Shown here in pieces: positions 9,177 to 16,810 of a DNA stretch of 40,917 nucleotides. The notes under the pieces were generated by a model that worked only from the letters and a program-made list of their open reading frames with translations, searched no databases and was not told the origin of the DNA. This DNA comes from an uncultured Collinsella sp. (lineage in GTDB: Bacteria > Actinomycetota > Coriobacteriia > Coriobacteriales > Coriobacteriaceae). Location: NCBI GenBank assembly GCA_934630385.1, contig CAKTWE010000008.1, positions 1-40,917 on the forward strand. The letters are read 5' to 3'. Within the stretch, counting starts at the first letter, position 1. Every line of letters begins with the position of its first letter. Made by a program: the position numbers and the translations under genes.

Positions 9177-9221
9177 AAAAGGGCGCCTCGCCGACCACAT
9201 GGTCCGGCGGGGCGCCCTTTT
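9177..9221. terminator. Bidirectional terminator between convergent genes
   Basis: Arms 9177-9193 (AAAAGGGCGCCTCGCCG) and 9205-9221 (CGGCGGGGCGCCCTTTT) form a 17-bp stem with one G-U. A-runs and T-runs flank it, so it can stop the plus-strand importer operon and the minus-strand HPt operon. Confidence 0.93.
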
Positions 9222-9264
9222 ACCTATATGTGGCCGGGGCACACAGCCCAAGGCTCGCAACCTC

Positions 9265-9621
9265 TTACTCAGCCGCCTCGCGCAGGGCCGACATCGTAGC
9301 CGCATATTGCTGCTGCAACGCATGCATCCCCTCGCGAGCGCCGTCAACGGCATCGGCGCCGCGCAGCGCCTCGGTCACCACGACCGCCGGCTCGTACAGA
9401 TTATCGAATCCCAGGTTCTGGCTCACGCCCTTGAGCGTGTGCGCTGCCATAAACGCACCTTCGGCGTCTCCCGCCGCCATGGCAGCCTCCAGCTTGTCCA
9501 TGCTCTCGTCATCCAAAAACTTGAGGGCAAAGCGGGCAAGCATTTCCTCGCCCATCAGCCGAGCGCACGCGTCATCATAATTGGCGCCGATCTTCTCATA
9601 CGCCTCACGCATGGAAATCAT
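9265..9621 (-). CDS. HPt (histidine phosphotransfer) domain protein
   Basis: A 118-residue four-helix protein. The phosphorylatable histidine is H61 in AAHTLKGVSQNLGF, a textbook HPt motif. HPt proteins carry phosphate between a hybrid kinase and a response regulator. It starts 24 nt after the c-di-GMP protein, with AAAGGAG upstream, so the two form an operon, and the REC domain of that neighbour is its obvious partner. No hybrid kinase lies in the window. Confidence 0.92.
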   Translation of the reverse strand: MISMREAYEKIGANYDDACARLMGEEMLARFALKFLDDESMDKLEAAMAAGDAEGAFMAAHTLKGVSQNLGFDNLYEPAVVVTEALRGADAVDGAREGMHALQQQYAATMSALREAAE

Positions 9622-9645
9622 GGATTAAAAACTCCTTTGGTCAAA

Positions 9646-11526
9646 CTAAATCGTGGGAAACGCAACGACGTCGGCGGGGCGTGCCAACGTCTCGGCAATT
9701 TGGTCTTGCACCTCGAGCAGGCAATCGAGCAGCAGCGGGTTAAAGGTGCCGCACTTACCGTCCAGGATCATCTGGATCGCCTCCTTGTGCGGGATAGCGT
9801 CCTTGTACACACGCACACTCGTCAGAGCATCGTACGCGTCGGCCACCGAAACCACCTGTGCGGCAATGGGAATTTCATCGCCCTTAAGGCCATCGGGATA
9901 GCCTCTGCCGTCCCAGCGCTCGTGGTGCCAACGCGCAATCTGGTACGCATATTCCATAAGCGCATTACCGACGTGATGGCGGCCCAGCTCAAGCAACATG
10001 TCGGCACCGATCGTGGTATGCGTCTTCATAATCTCGAACTCCTCGGGCGTAAGGCGCCCGGGTTTGTTGAGAATCGCATCGTCAATCGACATCTTGCCGA
10101 TATCGTGCAGCGCCGAAGCCAGGGCAATCGTGGAGCGCTCCTCATTGTCGAGGGAGATGGTGTCGCTACGCTGGACCAGGCAGCCAAGCAGCAGCTCGGT
10201 CAGCTTCTCGATGTTCGTAACGTGCCTGCCGCTCTCGCCGTTGCGAAGCTCCATGACGCCGGCCATGATGTCGATGAGCATGCGACTGTTCTTGACGCGC
10301 TCGTTGTACTGCTGGGACAGCAGGCTCGCCAGGCGGCGCTGTTTGGCGTACAGGCGGATGGTGTTGTTTACGCGGCGGCGCACGACACGGGAGTCAAACG
10401 GGCGGTTGATATAGTCCGAGGCGCCCAGCTCGTACGCGCGCAGAACCATATCGTCGGAATCTTCGCTCGAAATCATGATGACAGGCAGATTGTCGATACC
10501 CGATCGGCATGACAGATCGGCCAGCACCTCAAAGCCGCTTATGCCCGGCATGACAATATCCAGCAGCACGAGCGACAACTCATCACCATAGCGGTCGACC
10601 ATGTCGAGCGCCGTACGACCGTTATCGGCCTCGAGGATGCAATACTCGTCCTTGAGCATCTCGTTGAGAATGGCTCGGTTCATCTCGGAGTCATCGGCAA
10701 TAAGCACCAAAGGCTTTTCGCTTTGGAGGGCCTCGATGGAATCGGCATCGGTCACGACCGTACCGGCTTTTGCCTTAGCGCGGCTCAGTAACTGGACAGC
10801 GCGGCCAACGCCCTCATCGACCGTCTCGCCATGAATGCGAACGCCACCAACACATGCCGTCAAGCTCACGTACTCATGGCCCGGAATAATCGTGGCATGA
10901 ACGGCATCGGACACCTGGTGCAGGCGACGGGTGAAGTCATCGGAGGGAATATTGGGCATGACGACCACAAACTTGTCGCAGCCATAGCGCACAAGCTCGT
11001 CAGTCGAACGAATTCCGCTGCGTATGGCTGTCGCCACAGCACCGAGCGCAAGGTCGCCGGCATGACGGCCAAACGTATCGTTGAAGACCCTAAAATCATC
11101 AAGGTCGATTACCGCCACGCCGGCCTTCATGCGCGCGCTACGGAGCTTTTCCTCGTAATATCGGCGATTGCGCGCACTCGTCAGCACGTCGGCGTAGACA
11201 AGGTCCTCTTCTGCGGCCTCTTGCTCATCAATCGGACGCACCATCAGCAGGACGTGAGGCTCGCCCTCGACCTTTAGAGGGCGCAGGCGGGCGCGGTACT
11301 CAATACCATCATTGAGCAGCTGCTCCGACACCTCACCCGAATCTGCCAAGGCCTCAAGACTCGACTGACGCAGACAAGGGCAACGATCGCCGGCGAGCAA
11401 GCAGTTAGGCTCGCTCTTAATCTGATCGGCCGACAGCAAACGCACCACGGGGTAGGTCTTCGCGACGCGGGCGACCTCGGCGGCAGCCTCCTCGTCGGTT
11501 AGATTGACCTCGTGATTATTGAGCAT
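9646..11526 (-). CDS. c-di-GMP signalling protein: degenerate GGDEF, REC and HD-GYP domains
   Basis: A 626-residue protein. Residues 1-105 are a PAS-like sensor with a C42, C49, C51 cysteine cluster. Residues 115-260 are a GGDEF domain whose metal site is kept (DLDDFRVFND) but whose signature is YGCDKF, so cyclase activity is probably lost. Residues 273-390 are a REC domain with phospho-acceptor D323 (LLDIVMPG). Residues 410-600 are an HD-GYP phosphodiesterase with intact HDIGK (474-478) and HHERWDGRGYPDG. The likely net role is phosphorylation-controlled c-di-GMP breakdown, with the HPt protein downstream as phosphate donor or sink. The start ATG 11526 has AAAGGG upstream. Confidence 0.93.
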   Translation of the reverse strand: MLNNHEVNLTDEEAAAEVARVAKTYPVVRLLSADQIKSEPNCLLAGDRCPCLRQSSLEALADSGEVSEQLLNDGIEYRARLRPLKVEGEPHVLLMVRPIDEQEAAEEDLVYADVLTSARNRRYYEEKLRSARMKAGVAVIDLDDFRVFNDTFGRHAGDLALGAVATAIRSGIRSTDELVRYGCDKFVVVMPNIPSDDFTRRLHQVSDAVHATIIPGHEYVSLTACVGGVRIHGETVDEGVGRAVQLLSRAKAKAGTVVTDADSIEALQSEKPLVLIADDSEMNRAILNEMLKDEYCILEADNGRTALDMVDRYGDELSLVLLDIVMPGISGFEVLADLSCRSGIDNLPVIMISSEDSDDMVLRAYELGASDYINRPFDSRVVRRRVNNTIRLYAKQRRLASLLSQQYNERVKNSRMLIDIMAGVMELRNGESGRHVTNIEKLTELLLGCLVQRSDTISLDNEERSTIALASALHDIGKMSIDDAILNKPGRLTPEEFEIMKTHTTIGADMLLELGRHHVGNALMEYAYQIARWHHERWDGRGYPDGLKGDEIPIAAQVVSVADAYDALTSVRVYKDAIPHKEAIQMILDGKCGTFNPLLLDCLLEVQDQIAETLARPADVVAFPTI

Positions 11527-11737
11527 ATGGGGCCCTTTCTATCGTTACACACAGCAACGGTGCATATCAAATGGTACAAGGGTAACATCTAACAACTGCA
11601 GGCAAACGCGCGATTATCGTTACATTTTTATGCCCTGGCAAACGGCGGTAATGGAGCCGCGGGCGCGCGGTTATGGGCGCATTCGTTAGCAATGACGAAA
11701 CGCTAGCAGTCCCCCTCCCCGCAGGTCATCGAGCATG

Positions 11738-12535
11738 CTAACGCTCCAAGACATCGCGAACGGCGTTTGCCGCCGTAACGGGGCGATCGCGCAGACCGTT
11801 ATGCGCGCCCGGGATCGTCACGAGGGGGCAATCGAGATATTCGGCAGCCGCTCGCGTACCAGCCTCGCGGGGCGTACCGACCGAAAGCTCGCCCAGGAGC
11901 ACGGCGGACACCGTTTTTGACGCGCGAACGCTATCCCAATCGGGAACGCAGGTCATAGTAATCCCGTATTCGTTCGCCATGAAACTGCGGCCGTTGCGCA
12001 GGGCATGCTTGGCTTCTGCCTCGGTTAACTTGGGGGCCTCAGGGTCCGAATCGCCGATGGCGCCCAAGAAGGCCCGTAATGCCCTGGAGACCTTTCCCGC
12101 GGCGATCATCTCGAGCAAAACCGGGGCCGCGCCCAGACCGGCACCTTCGTTTGTCACGGCGGGTTCATGCAAAATCGCACGCGAGATTATGGCGGGGTTT
12201 GCACGGAGGAGCTCCAGCGTCACCAGCGTACCGGCACTGTGCGCAAGCACATTTGTCGGAGCGCCAACGTGTTCGATCACGGCCTGCAGGTCGGCGGCCT
12301 GAGCGGCAAGATCATAGCTGCCGTCTGCCGCTTCGCTGCTGTCACCACAGCCGCGACGGTCGTAGGCAATAACGCGGTAGTTGCGGCTGAGCTCACAAGC
12401 GATTCCGTCGAAAAATGTGCCGTCGACACAAGCGCCGTGCACGCACACCAAGGTAGGAGTATCAGGCGACACATCCGGGCCGGCATATTCGCGACAGGCA
12501 ATCGTGGTACCCGCATTCTCGACCGTAAAATCCAT
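11738..12535 (-). CDS. Alpha/beta-fold hydrolase
   Basis: A 265-residue cytosolic hydrolase. TLVCVHGACVDGTFFD is the oxyanion strand-loop, IAYDRRGCGDS follows, the nucleophile elbow is NVLAHSAGTLV (Ser in HSAG) and the catalytic His is in PGAHNGLRDRP near the C-terminus. The overall pattern matches small esterases and non-haem peroxidase-like hydrolases; the substrate cannot be deduced. It is a single minus-strand gene, divergent from the radical SAM gene. The 210 nt between it and the start of the c-di-GMP gene show only two ATCGTTACA copies (about 72 bp apart). Confidence 0.88.
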   Translation of the reverse strand: MDFTVENAGTTIACREYAGPDVSPDTPTLVCVHGACVDGTFFDGIACELSRNYRVIAYDRRGCGDSSEAADGSYDLAAQAADLQAVIEHVGAPTNVLAHSAGTLVTLELLRANPAIISRAILHEPAVTNEGAGLGAAPVLLEMIAAGKVSRALRAFLGAIGDSDPEAPKLTEAEAKHALRNGRSFMANEYGITMTCVPDWDSVRASKTVSAVLLGELSVGTPREAGTRAAAEYLDCPLVTIPGAHNGLRDRPVTAANAVRDVLER

Positions 12536-12754
12536 GTTGTGCCCCCATCATCAATGCCCATCCAGTTGCACGTCAGTACGGTTGGATGGACCCGCATTGC
12601 CTTACGCCTTGTTAACAGATTAACTGTACCCGACCCGAGGCTTTTCATGGCACGGCATCATGAGCGACGTGAAAAAACGAAACTAGTAAAGCAAGAGCCC
12701 GCACCTTGCTTTGGAGCCGATGCTATGCTTAGGCACAATTGTCTTGAGGAGCAT

Positions 12755-13537
12755 ATGCCTATGTCTACGTTTTTGAATGCCAGCCCCATCTTTGGGCCCG
12801 TTCGCAGCCGTCGCCTCGGTCTCTCGCTCGGCGTCAACATGATGCCGGCCAGCGGCAAAATCTGCACGTTCGACTGCATTTACTGCGAAAACGGCCTCAA
12901 CGCCGAGCGCCCCTGCCATGAGCCGTACAACACGGCCGCCGTGGTGCTCGACGCGCTAGAGGCAAAGCTGCGCGAGATGGCAGCCGCGGGCGAGCTCCCC
13001 GATGTGATCACCTTCGCAGGCAACGGCGAGCCCACCGCCGCACCGGAGTTTCCGCAGGCCATTGCCGGTGCCGTCGCGCTGCGCGACGAGCTTGCCCCAA
13101 ACTCCAAGATCGCCGTGCTCTCCAACGGCACGCGCGCCGACCGCCCCGAGGTGCACGACGCGCTCATGATGGTCGACGACAACATTCTTAAGCTCGATAC
13201 CGTCGACCCGGCGTTTATCCAGCTGCTCGACCAGCCTGTTGGCCCCTACGACGTCGAGCACCAGATCGAGACGTTCGCAAGCTTTGACGGTCACGTTATT
13301 ATCCAGACGATCTTTTTAACCGGCGAGTATCAGGGCAAGCCCATCGACAACACCGGCGAGGAGTACGTCGGCCCTTGGCTCGCGGCGCTCGAGCGCATTC
13401 GCCCGCAGGAGGCGACCATTTACACGGTGGCGCGCGAAACACCGATCGCCGGCCTTGCCAAAGCAGCGCCCGAGGTGCTCGACGCCATTGCCGCGCGCGT
13501 CCAAGCCCTCGGCATTCCCTGCCAGGTGAGCTACTAG
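12755..13537 (+). CDS. Radical SAM protein (COG0731-like)
   Basis: A 260-residue protein with the CxxxCxxC cluster as CTFDCIYC near residue 40, the glycine-rich segment TFAGNGEPTAAPEF that binds the methionine of SAM, and NSKIAVLSNGT. It resembles small radical SAM proteins of the Fe-S oxidoreductase group that includes TYW1-like enzymes; no specific reaction can be assigned. A much longer open frame runs upstream to 12167 but crosses the hydrolase gene. The ATG at 12755 follows GAGGAG, and an ATG at 12761 is also possible. An inverted repeat (AAAGCAAG/CTTGCTTT, 12688-12712) lies upstream in the probable promoter. Confidence 0.88.
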   Translation: MPMSTFLNASPIFGPVRSRRLGLSLGVNMMPASGKICTFDCIYCENGLNAERPCHEPYNTAAVVLDALEAKLREMAAAGELPDVITFAGNGEPTAAPEFPQAIAGAVALRDELAPNSKIAVLSNGTRADRPEVHDALMMVDDNILKLDTVDPAFIQLLDQPVGPYDVEHQIETFASFDGHVIIQTIFLTGEYQGKPIDNTGEEYVGPWLAALERIRPQEATIYTVARETPIAGLAKAAPEVLDAIAARVQALGIPCQVSY

Positions 13538-13578
13538 CAAAACCACGCAGCAGCTAGTGCCCGCCATCCCGCCCCATC

Positions 13579-13645
13579 AGTTGCGGTGATATAGTTCCTA
13601 TTTGTGCTGTTAAACCGCTTAAATCGGAACTATATCACCGCAACT
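13579..13645. repeat. Family B palindromic element, copy 1
   Basis: Perfect 20-bp arms AGTTGCGGTGATATAGTTCC (13579-13598) and its complement (13626-13645) surround a 27-nt loop, followed by TTTTA. It may end transcription of the radical SAM gene. Related copies are at 32298 and 33520. Confidence 0.93.
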
Positions 13646-13666
13646 TTTATGGACGCGTGGGTGGGC

Positions 13667-13672
13667 TATACT
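13667..13672 (+). promoter_or_regulatory. Probable -10 box of the methionine aminopeptidase gene
   Basis: TATACT at 13667-13672, with G-rich sequence upstream, lies 25 nt before the start codon. The -35 region (CTTTTA, 13644-13649, 17-nt spacer) is weak and falls at the end of the family B hairpin. Confidence 0.5.
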
Positions 13673-13697
13673 AGCTGCGAATGAAAGGAAGTTAGCC

Positions 13698-14585
13698 ATG
13701 TATGACAAAGGACCCGTGCCTGGCCGCAACGACACTTGCTGGTGCGGCAGCGGCAAGAAATACAAGAAATGCCATAGCGCCTTTGATGAGCGCCTCGAGC
13801 GCTTGTGGGAAGAGGGCTGGGAGGTTCTGCCCCGCACGCTCTACAAGACGCCCGCCGATATCGAGGGCATTAAGCGCTCGGCCGCCATCAACGTGGGCGT
13901 GCTCGATTACGTGGGCGAGCATATCGCCGCAGGCATGACCACCAACCAGATCGACCAGATGATCTACGACTACACCGTCGAGCACGGTGGCACGCCAGCC
14001 GACCTCAACTACGAGGGCTACCCCAAAAGCGTGTGCACCTCGATCAACGACGTCGTCTGCCACGGCATCCCCTGTGACACGGACGTGCTGCACGAGGGCG
14101 ACATCATCAACGTGGACTGCTCCACGATCTTGGACGGCTACTTTAGCGACTCGAGCCGTATGTTCTGCATCGGCGAGGTCTCGGCCGAGCGCCAGCGCCT
14201 GGTCGACGTCACCCGCGCCAGCGTGGAGGCGGGTCTGGCGGCCGTCAAGCCATGGCTGCCGTTGTCCGTTATGGCCGAGGCAGTGCAAAAGACCGTCGAG
14301 GACGCCGGCTTTAGCGTAGTGCGCGAGTACGGCGGACACGGCATCGGTAAGGAGTTCCACGAGGACCCGTTTGTGGGCTTTACCACCGAGGCGCCCGATG
14401 TGGACACCATCATGGCCCCGGGCATGGTCTTTACCATCGAGCCCATGGTCAATGCCGGAGCGCCCGACATCAAGATTAGCAAGGGTGACGGTTGGTGCGT
14501 GCGCACCAAGGACGGCAGCGATTCGGCCCAGTGCGAGGTTCAGCTCGTGGTGACCGAGGACGGCTACGAGCTGCTGAGCTGGTAG
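13698..14585 (+). CDS. map: Type I methionine aminopeptidase with N-terminal SEC-C zinc motif
   Basis: A 295-residue enzyme that removes the initiator methionine. Residues 8-26 carry a SEC-C zinc knuckle (GRNDTCWCGSGKKYKKCH), thought to help ribosome binding. The catalytic domain follows with the dinuclear metal ligands in order: D in INVDCS, D in YFSDSS, H in GGHGIG, E in FTIEPM and E in QCEVQLVV. Substrate His is in VVCHGIP. The start ATG is preceded by AAGGAAG. It is a single-gene unit between a family B hairpin and a strong terminator. In many bacteria map sits in the ribosomal secY-adk operon; here it does not, so it may be a second copy. Confidence 0.95.
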   Translation: MYDKGPVPGRNDTCWCGSGKKYKKCHSAFDERLERLWEEGWEVLPRTLYKTPADIEGIKRSAAINVGVLDYVGEHIAAGMTTNQIDQMIYDYTVEHGGTPADLNYEGYPKSVCTSINDVVCHGIPCDTDVLHEGDIINVDCSTILDGYFSDSSRMFCIGEVSAERQRLVDVTRASVEAGLAAVKPWLPLSVMAEAVQKTVEDAGFSVVREYGGHGIGKEFHEDPFVGFTTEAPDVDTIMAPGMVFTIEPMVNAGAPDIKISKGDGWCVRTKDGSDSAQCEVQLVVTEDGYELLSW

Positions 14586-14594
14586 CTGTAGATG

Positions 14595-14640
14595 CGCCGG
14601 ATGCTGACGGGTACGCTCGTCTTGCATCCGGCGTTTTTAT
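14595..14640 (+). terminator. Rho-independent terminator after map
   Basis: CGCCGGATGC (14595-14604) pairs with GCATCCGGCG (14624-14633), followed by TTTTTAT. Confidence 0.93.
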
Positions 14641-14655
14641 TTGAACGTTTTGCCT

Positions 14656-14696
14656 GATAAAACCTGCCAAAATAAACCTGTCCCTTTTTGGTAGGT
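14656..14696 (+). repeat. Family A palindromic element, copy 2
   Basis: Identical over 41 nt to copy 1: arms ACCTGCCAAAA (14662-14672) and TTTTGGTAGGT (14686-14696), loop containing AACCTGTCCC. It lies between the map terminator and the dehydrogenase gene, ending 20 nt before the GTG start. Confidence 0.92.
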
Positions 14697-14715
14697 CAAG
14701 CGGAGAGGACTGCTT

Positions 14716-15651
14716 GTGAACATCCTGGTTTTGCTGCCCGTCAACGACCGTCATCGCGCAATTCTTGAGTCGAGCGCTCCGGGCGAGGACTTTATCTACA
14801 CGAGCGCCGACGCCGCCACGCGCGAGCAGGTCGCCGATGCCGACGTAATCCTGGGCAACATCGACCCTGACATGCTCACGGCATGCGAGCATCTCCAGCT
14901 GTTGCAATTGCAGACCGCCGGCTATGACGATTACTTGGCTGCTGGCACCGTGCCTGCTGACGCCAAGCTGTCTTGCTCGATCGGCGCCTACGGTCAGGCC
15001 GTAAGCGAGCACATGTTTGCCATGGTCCTTTCCATGATGAAGCGCCTGCCCGGTTATCACGACTTGCAACGCGAGCATCGCTGGGAGGACTTGGGCCCGG
15101 TCACCTCACTCAAAAATGCCAGCGTGCTGGTGCTGGGCGCGGGCGATATCGGTGGCCACTTTGCCACGCTCTGCCGCAGCATGGGCGCACACGTCCGCGG
15201 CATCAAGCGCCATCCGCTCGTCTACCCCATTGTATTTGAGGACATGGACGATATGGACGCCCTGCCCGAGCGCCTGGCCGAGGCTGACATCGTTGCATCC
15301 TTTATGCCCAGCACACCCGAGACCCGCGGCCTGGCGAACGCCGAGTTTTTCGCCGCGATGAAACCGGGCGCCTTCTTTGCCAACGGCGGCCGCGGCGACC
15401 TTGTGGTCGCCGACGACTTGGCTACCGCTCTGGAGTCCGGGCACCTCGCCGGCGCCGCGGTCGACGTCACCGACCCCGAGCCGCTGCCCGCCACAAGCCC
15501 GCTGTGGGATGCACCCAACATGCTCATCACGCCGCACGTCTCCGGCTGGTTCCACCTGGCCGCCACGCTCAACAACGTCGTCGACATCGCCGCGGAGAAT
15601 CTGCGTCACCTGCAAGCTGGAGAGACCCTGCGCTGCTGGATTGAGCATTAG
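14716..15651 (+). CDS. D-isomer-specific 2-hydroxyacid dehydrogenase
   Basis: A 311-residue NAD(P)-dependent oxidoreductase. The Rossmann motif is VLGAGDIGGHFATLCRSMGA, followed 20 residues later by a basic IKRHP segment that may favour NADP. Catalytic residues are Arg in NGGRGDLV, Glu in DPEPLPATSPLW and His in ITPHVSGW. Family members interconvert 2-keto acids and D-2-hydroxyacids; substrate is not deducible. The start is GTG 14716, with GGAGAGGA upstream. A family A element stands between it and the preceding terminator, leaving little room for a promoter of its own. Confidence 0.92.
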   Translation: MNILVLLPVNDRHRAILESSAPGEDFIYTSADAATREQVADADVILGNIDPDMLTACEHLQLLQLQTAGYDDYLAAGTVPADAKLSCSIGAYGQAVSEHMFAMVLSMMKRLPGYHDLQREHRWEDLGPVTSLKNASVLVLGAGDIGGHFATLCRSMGAHVRGIKRHPLVYPIVFEDMDDMDALPERLAEADIVASFMPSTPETRGLANAEFFAAMKPGAFFANGGRGDLVVADDLATALESGHLAGAAVDVTDPEPLPATSPLWDAPNMLITPHVSGWFHLAATLNNVVDIAAENLRHLQAGETLRCWIEH

Positions 15652-15656
15652 GGTTC

Positions 15657-15676
15657 CGCCGTTCTAACGAACGGCG
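15657..15676 (+). terminator. Possible terminator hairpin after the dehydrogenase
   Basis: CGCCGTTC, loop TAAC, GAACGGCG: a perfect 8-bp stem starting 6 nt after the stop codon. There is no T-run, so termination is uncertain. Confidence 0.45.
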
Positions 15677-15724
15677 TAATGAGCCGACGCTGCGAGCCCG
15701 CCGTTTAGCCAGAGAGGTCTAGTG

Positions 15725-16219
15725 CTATTTAAGCGTTGTTAGATAGTTTCTTGCGTTTTCGACGTTCATTGCTGCGACGGGTGCGTGTGAACAGAGTTTG
15801 ACATCGTTGGTGACCAGGAGATCCGCCTGAGCACGTATCGCTGCCGCAATGATTAAATCGTCTTCGTAATCGCTATGGAGCTCACGCTGCCTGCTCGCCA
15901 TCCATATATCGCTCAGGTCACAGGGCACTGGCGTGGCAAGCTGCGACAGCACGCTAAGACAATCCCATGCAAGCGAAGTCGCTGCCGTAGCGGCATACTG
16001 GGAAAGCGAACCGTGCTCTCGCCGATACCATGCCTTATGTTCGCTTGAAATCAAATAGAACAGGTCTTTGGACGATGTCGCCGCGTACAGCAAATCAACC
16101 TGCGCCGTGCATGCATCGCGTAAAAACTCAATCGCCACCGAACGACCACGTCGTGAGGGAATGAAGTAATCGAGCCACACGTTGGTGTCAACCAAGATGC
16201 GCTTTGGAGCCTCACTCAT
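15725..16219 (-). CDS. PIN-domain toxin (VapC-like ribonuclease)
   Basis: A 164-residue PIN-domain protein. Acidic metal-binding residues are visible in RILVDTNVWLDYF (first Asp), DYEDDLIIAAA (central Asp/Glu) and LLVTNDVKL (last Asp). PIN toxins cut RNA, often tRNA or rRNA. Its start overlaps the end of the upstream gene by 8 nt, a standard toxin-antitoxin arrangement. The pair is less GC-rich than its neighbours, which is consistent with horizontal transfer. The specific RNA target is unknown. Confidence 0.88.
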   Translation of the reverse strand: MSEAPKRILVDTNVWLDYFIPSRRGRSVAIEFLRDACTAQVDLLYAATSSKDLFYLISSEHKAWYRREHGSLSQYAATAATSLAWDCLSVLSQLATPVPCDLSDIWMASRQRELHSDYEDDLIIAAAIRAQADLLVTNDVKLCSHAPVAAMNVENARNYLTTLK

Positions 16220-16592
16220 AGAGCCAGCTCATCTCCTCGCCATAGCGATCTGCATATGCATTCCGTTTGAGCTTTTCGTCGTCCGATGGCTGAGCCCTGA
16301 CCATATCGATTCCCGACTCACGGCAAGCGGCAGCGAACAGCTTCGACCCCTGATCCATGAGCTCGAGTTTACGTTTGGCGGCCTTTTCGCGCTCGCGCTG
16401 TTCCGCCCGGGCACGACTGGGCAGCAGGATATCCTCGAGCGCACCGGGGCGATCGGCCAGCGACGCTGCAAGCTGCCAGAGCGCTCGCACCGCTTGGCTC
16501 GGCGTCATACCGGCCCTGGAGAGAGCGGCGTCCCCACTCCTTTTAAGATCGGCATCGAGGCGCACGTTGATCTGAGCGGCTGTTGTGGTCAT
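16212..16592 (-). CDS. RelB/DinJ-like antitoxin
   Basis: A 126-residue protein. The N-terminus (AQINVRLDADLKRSGD, then GMTPSQAVRALWQLAA) is a ribbon-helix-helix DNA-binding fold of the RelB/DinJ type. The charged C-terminal half, with a long helix rich in Arg, Glu and Lys, is the expected toxin-neutralising region. The gene precedes and overlaps the PIN toxin gene. GGAGG is correctly placed before ATG 16592. Pairing a RelB-type antitoxin with a PIN toxin is a known mix but less common than RelB with RelE. Confidence 0.85.
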   Translation of the reverse strand: MTTTAAQINVRLDADLKRSGDAALSRAGMTPSQAVRALWQLAASLADRPGALEDILLPSRARAEQREREKAAKRKLELMDQGSKLFAAACRESGIDMVRAQPSDDEKLKRNAYADRYGEEMSWLYE

Positions 16593-16615
16593 GACCCCTC
16601 CTTAATACTTCAAAA

Positions 16616-16646
16616 CTATCATAAAACTCTATGGTAGATACGTAAA
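16616..16646 (-). promoter_or_regulatory. Toxin-antitoxin promoter with overlapping operator
   Basis: On the minus strand TTTACG (16641-16646) and TATGAT (16618-16623) are 17 nt apart. An inverted repeat CTATCAT/ATGGTAG (16616-16622 and 16631-16637) overlaps the -10 box and spacer, as expected for an autoregulating ribbon-helix-helix antitoxin. Confidence 0.7.
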
Positions 16647-16686
16647 GCATGTATAGCATTTATAAGCATTAGCCGTACTCTGTACA

Positions 16687-16722
16687 CAAAAAGCCGCCGA
16701 GGCACACTGCACCTCGGCGGCT
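16687..16722 (-). terminator. Rho-independent terminator (minus strand)
   Basis: Read on the minus strand, AGCCGCCGAGG (16722-16712) pairs with CCTCGGCGGCT (16702-16692) and is followed by TTTTTG. It ends transcription coming from the M18 peptidase gene and lies just upstream of the toxin-antitoxin promoter. Confidence 0.9.
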
Positions 16723-16766
16723 ACGTATCACAGATCTAGTTCGGTTTCACCCTTTGCATTTGCCCA

Positions 16767-16810
16767 GATAAAACCTGCCAAAATGAACTGCATCCCTTTT
16801 TGGCAGGTTT
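16767..16810 (-). repeat. Family A palindromic element, copy 3, abutting a stop codon
   Basis: On the plus strand AAACCTGCCAAAA (16771-16783) pairs with TTTTGGCAGGTTT (16798-16810); the loop is variant (TGAACTGCATCCCT). On the minus strand the peptidase TAA stop (16812-16810) runs directly into the AACCTGCC stem, and the element ends in TTTTATC, so it also looks like a terminator. Confidence 0.9.

Noticed and set aside
9199..10512. A 437-codon plus-strand frame opposite the HPt and c-di-GMP genes
   Set aside because: It runs through the bidirectional terminator and is antisense to two well-supported proteins.
12167..12754. N-terminal extension of the radical SAM frame
   Set aside because: It overlaps the alpha/beta hydrolase on the other strand, shows no homology-like pattern, and a proper ribosome binding site exists at 12746-12751.
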